From Toxoplasma gondii ME49 (lineage: Eukaryota; Apicomplexa; Conoidasida; Eucoccidiorida; Sarcocystidae): a DNA stretch of 64,000 nt. The position numbers and the translations under genes are program-made. The stretch is from assembly GCF_000006565.2 (NCBI RefSeq), contig NC_031478.1, forward strand, positions 5,418,212-5,482,211, read 5' to 3'. Positions 63,923 to 64,000 of the stretch are shown here, one piece after another. The notes beneath the pieces were generated by a model. The model worked only from the letters and a program-made list of their open reading frames with translations. It had not been told where the DNA came from and did not search any database. Every line of letters begins with the position of its first letter. Within the stretch, counting starts at the first letter, position 1.

Positions 63923-64000
63923 GGCTGTTGCCTTCGCGGAGACTGACGGCGGAGCGCAATGAGGTAGTTGCTCTCGAGGCACCGCAAAGTCGGCCGACGA

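Noticed and set aside
61381..63946. Plus-strand frames opposite the START gene's first exon, up to 172 codons
   Set aside because: They have shadow composition (Arg/Pro/Ser/Ala) opposite a clearly coding exon that splices into a START domain.

Overview
The window looks like nuclear DNA of a tissue-cyst-forming coccidian apicomplexan (Toxoplasma/Neospora/Hammondia/Besnoitia lineage). The reasons are intron-rich genes with GT-AG introns of about 150-1300 bp, several-kilobase gene spacing, GC-rich coding exons set in near-50% GC flanks, very long low-complexity single exons rich in S/G/E/R, and a mixture of general eukaryotic proteins (SNU13, DBP2/DDX5, a START protein) with plant-like ones (LOG family, multi-span membrane RING-H2). 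The species cannot be fixed from sequence alone. There are no bacterial operons, CRISPR arrays, rRNA genes or recognisable transposons.

Layout: 258-770 (-), small protein with a mitochondrial-type N-terminus; 3121-10569 (+), intronless 2482-residue disordered protein; 13747-16381 (+), four-exon LOG-family enzyme; 17711-19416 (-), three-exon SNU13; 21217-29351 (-), ankyrin plus helical-repeat protein of about 20 exons; 33005-39496 (+), membrane-anchored pseudokinase of about 17 exons; 41734-43113 (-), three-exon membrane protein with an unexplained 252-codon ORF (40956-41714) just downstream on the same strand; 44576-45619 (-), small three-exon protein; 46891-50863 (+), seven-exon membrane RING-H2 ligase; 53139-56757 (-), seven-exon DBP2/DDX5 helicase; 59855-63922 (-), four-exon START-domain protein whose first exon reaches close to the window edge.

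Exon boundaries were worked out by hand from splice consensus, reading-phase continuity and family resemblance. For LOG, SNU13, DBP2, START, RING-H2 and the 273-residue membrane protein most or all junctions keep frame and give family-consistent proteins. The first RING-H2 junction, one N-terminal ankyrin exon and the 3' end of the pseudokinase remain ambiguous. For spliced genes, start and end give the whole span and the exons are listed in the evidence.

No p-values, searches or expression data are available here. The genes do not form an obvious pathway. SNU13 and DBP2 act in RNA metabolism, the RING-H2 protein in ubiquitin transfer at a membrane, and the START protein in lipid binding or transfer. 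The LOG, pseudokinase and ankyrin genes are the least understood and most worth following.
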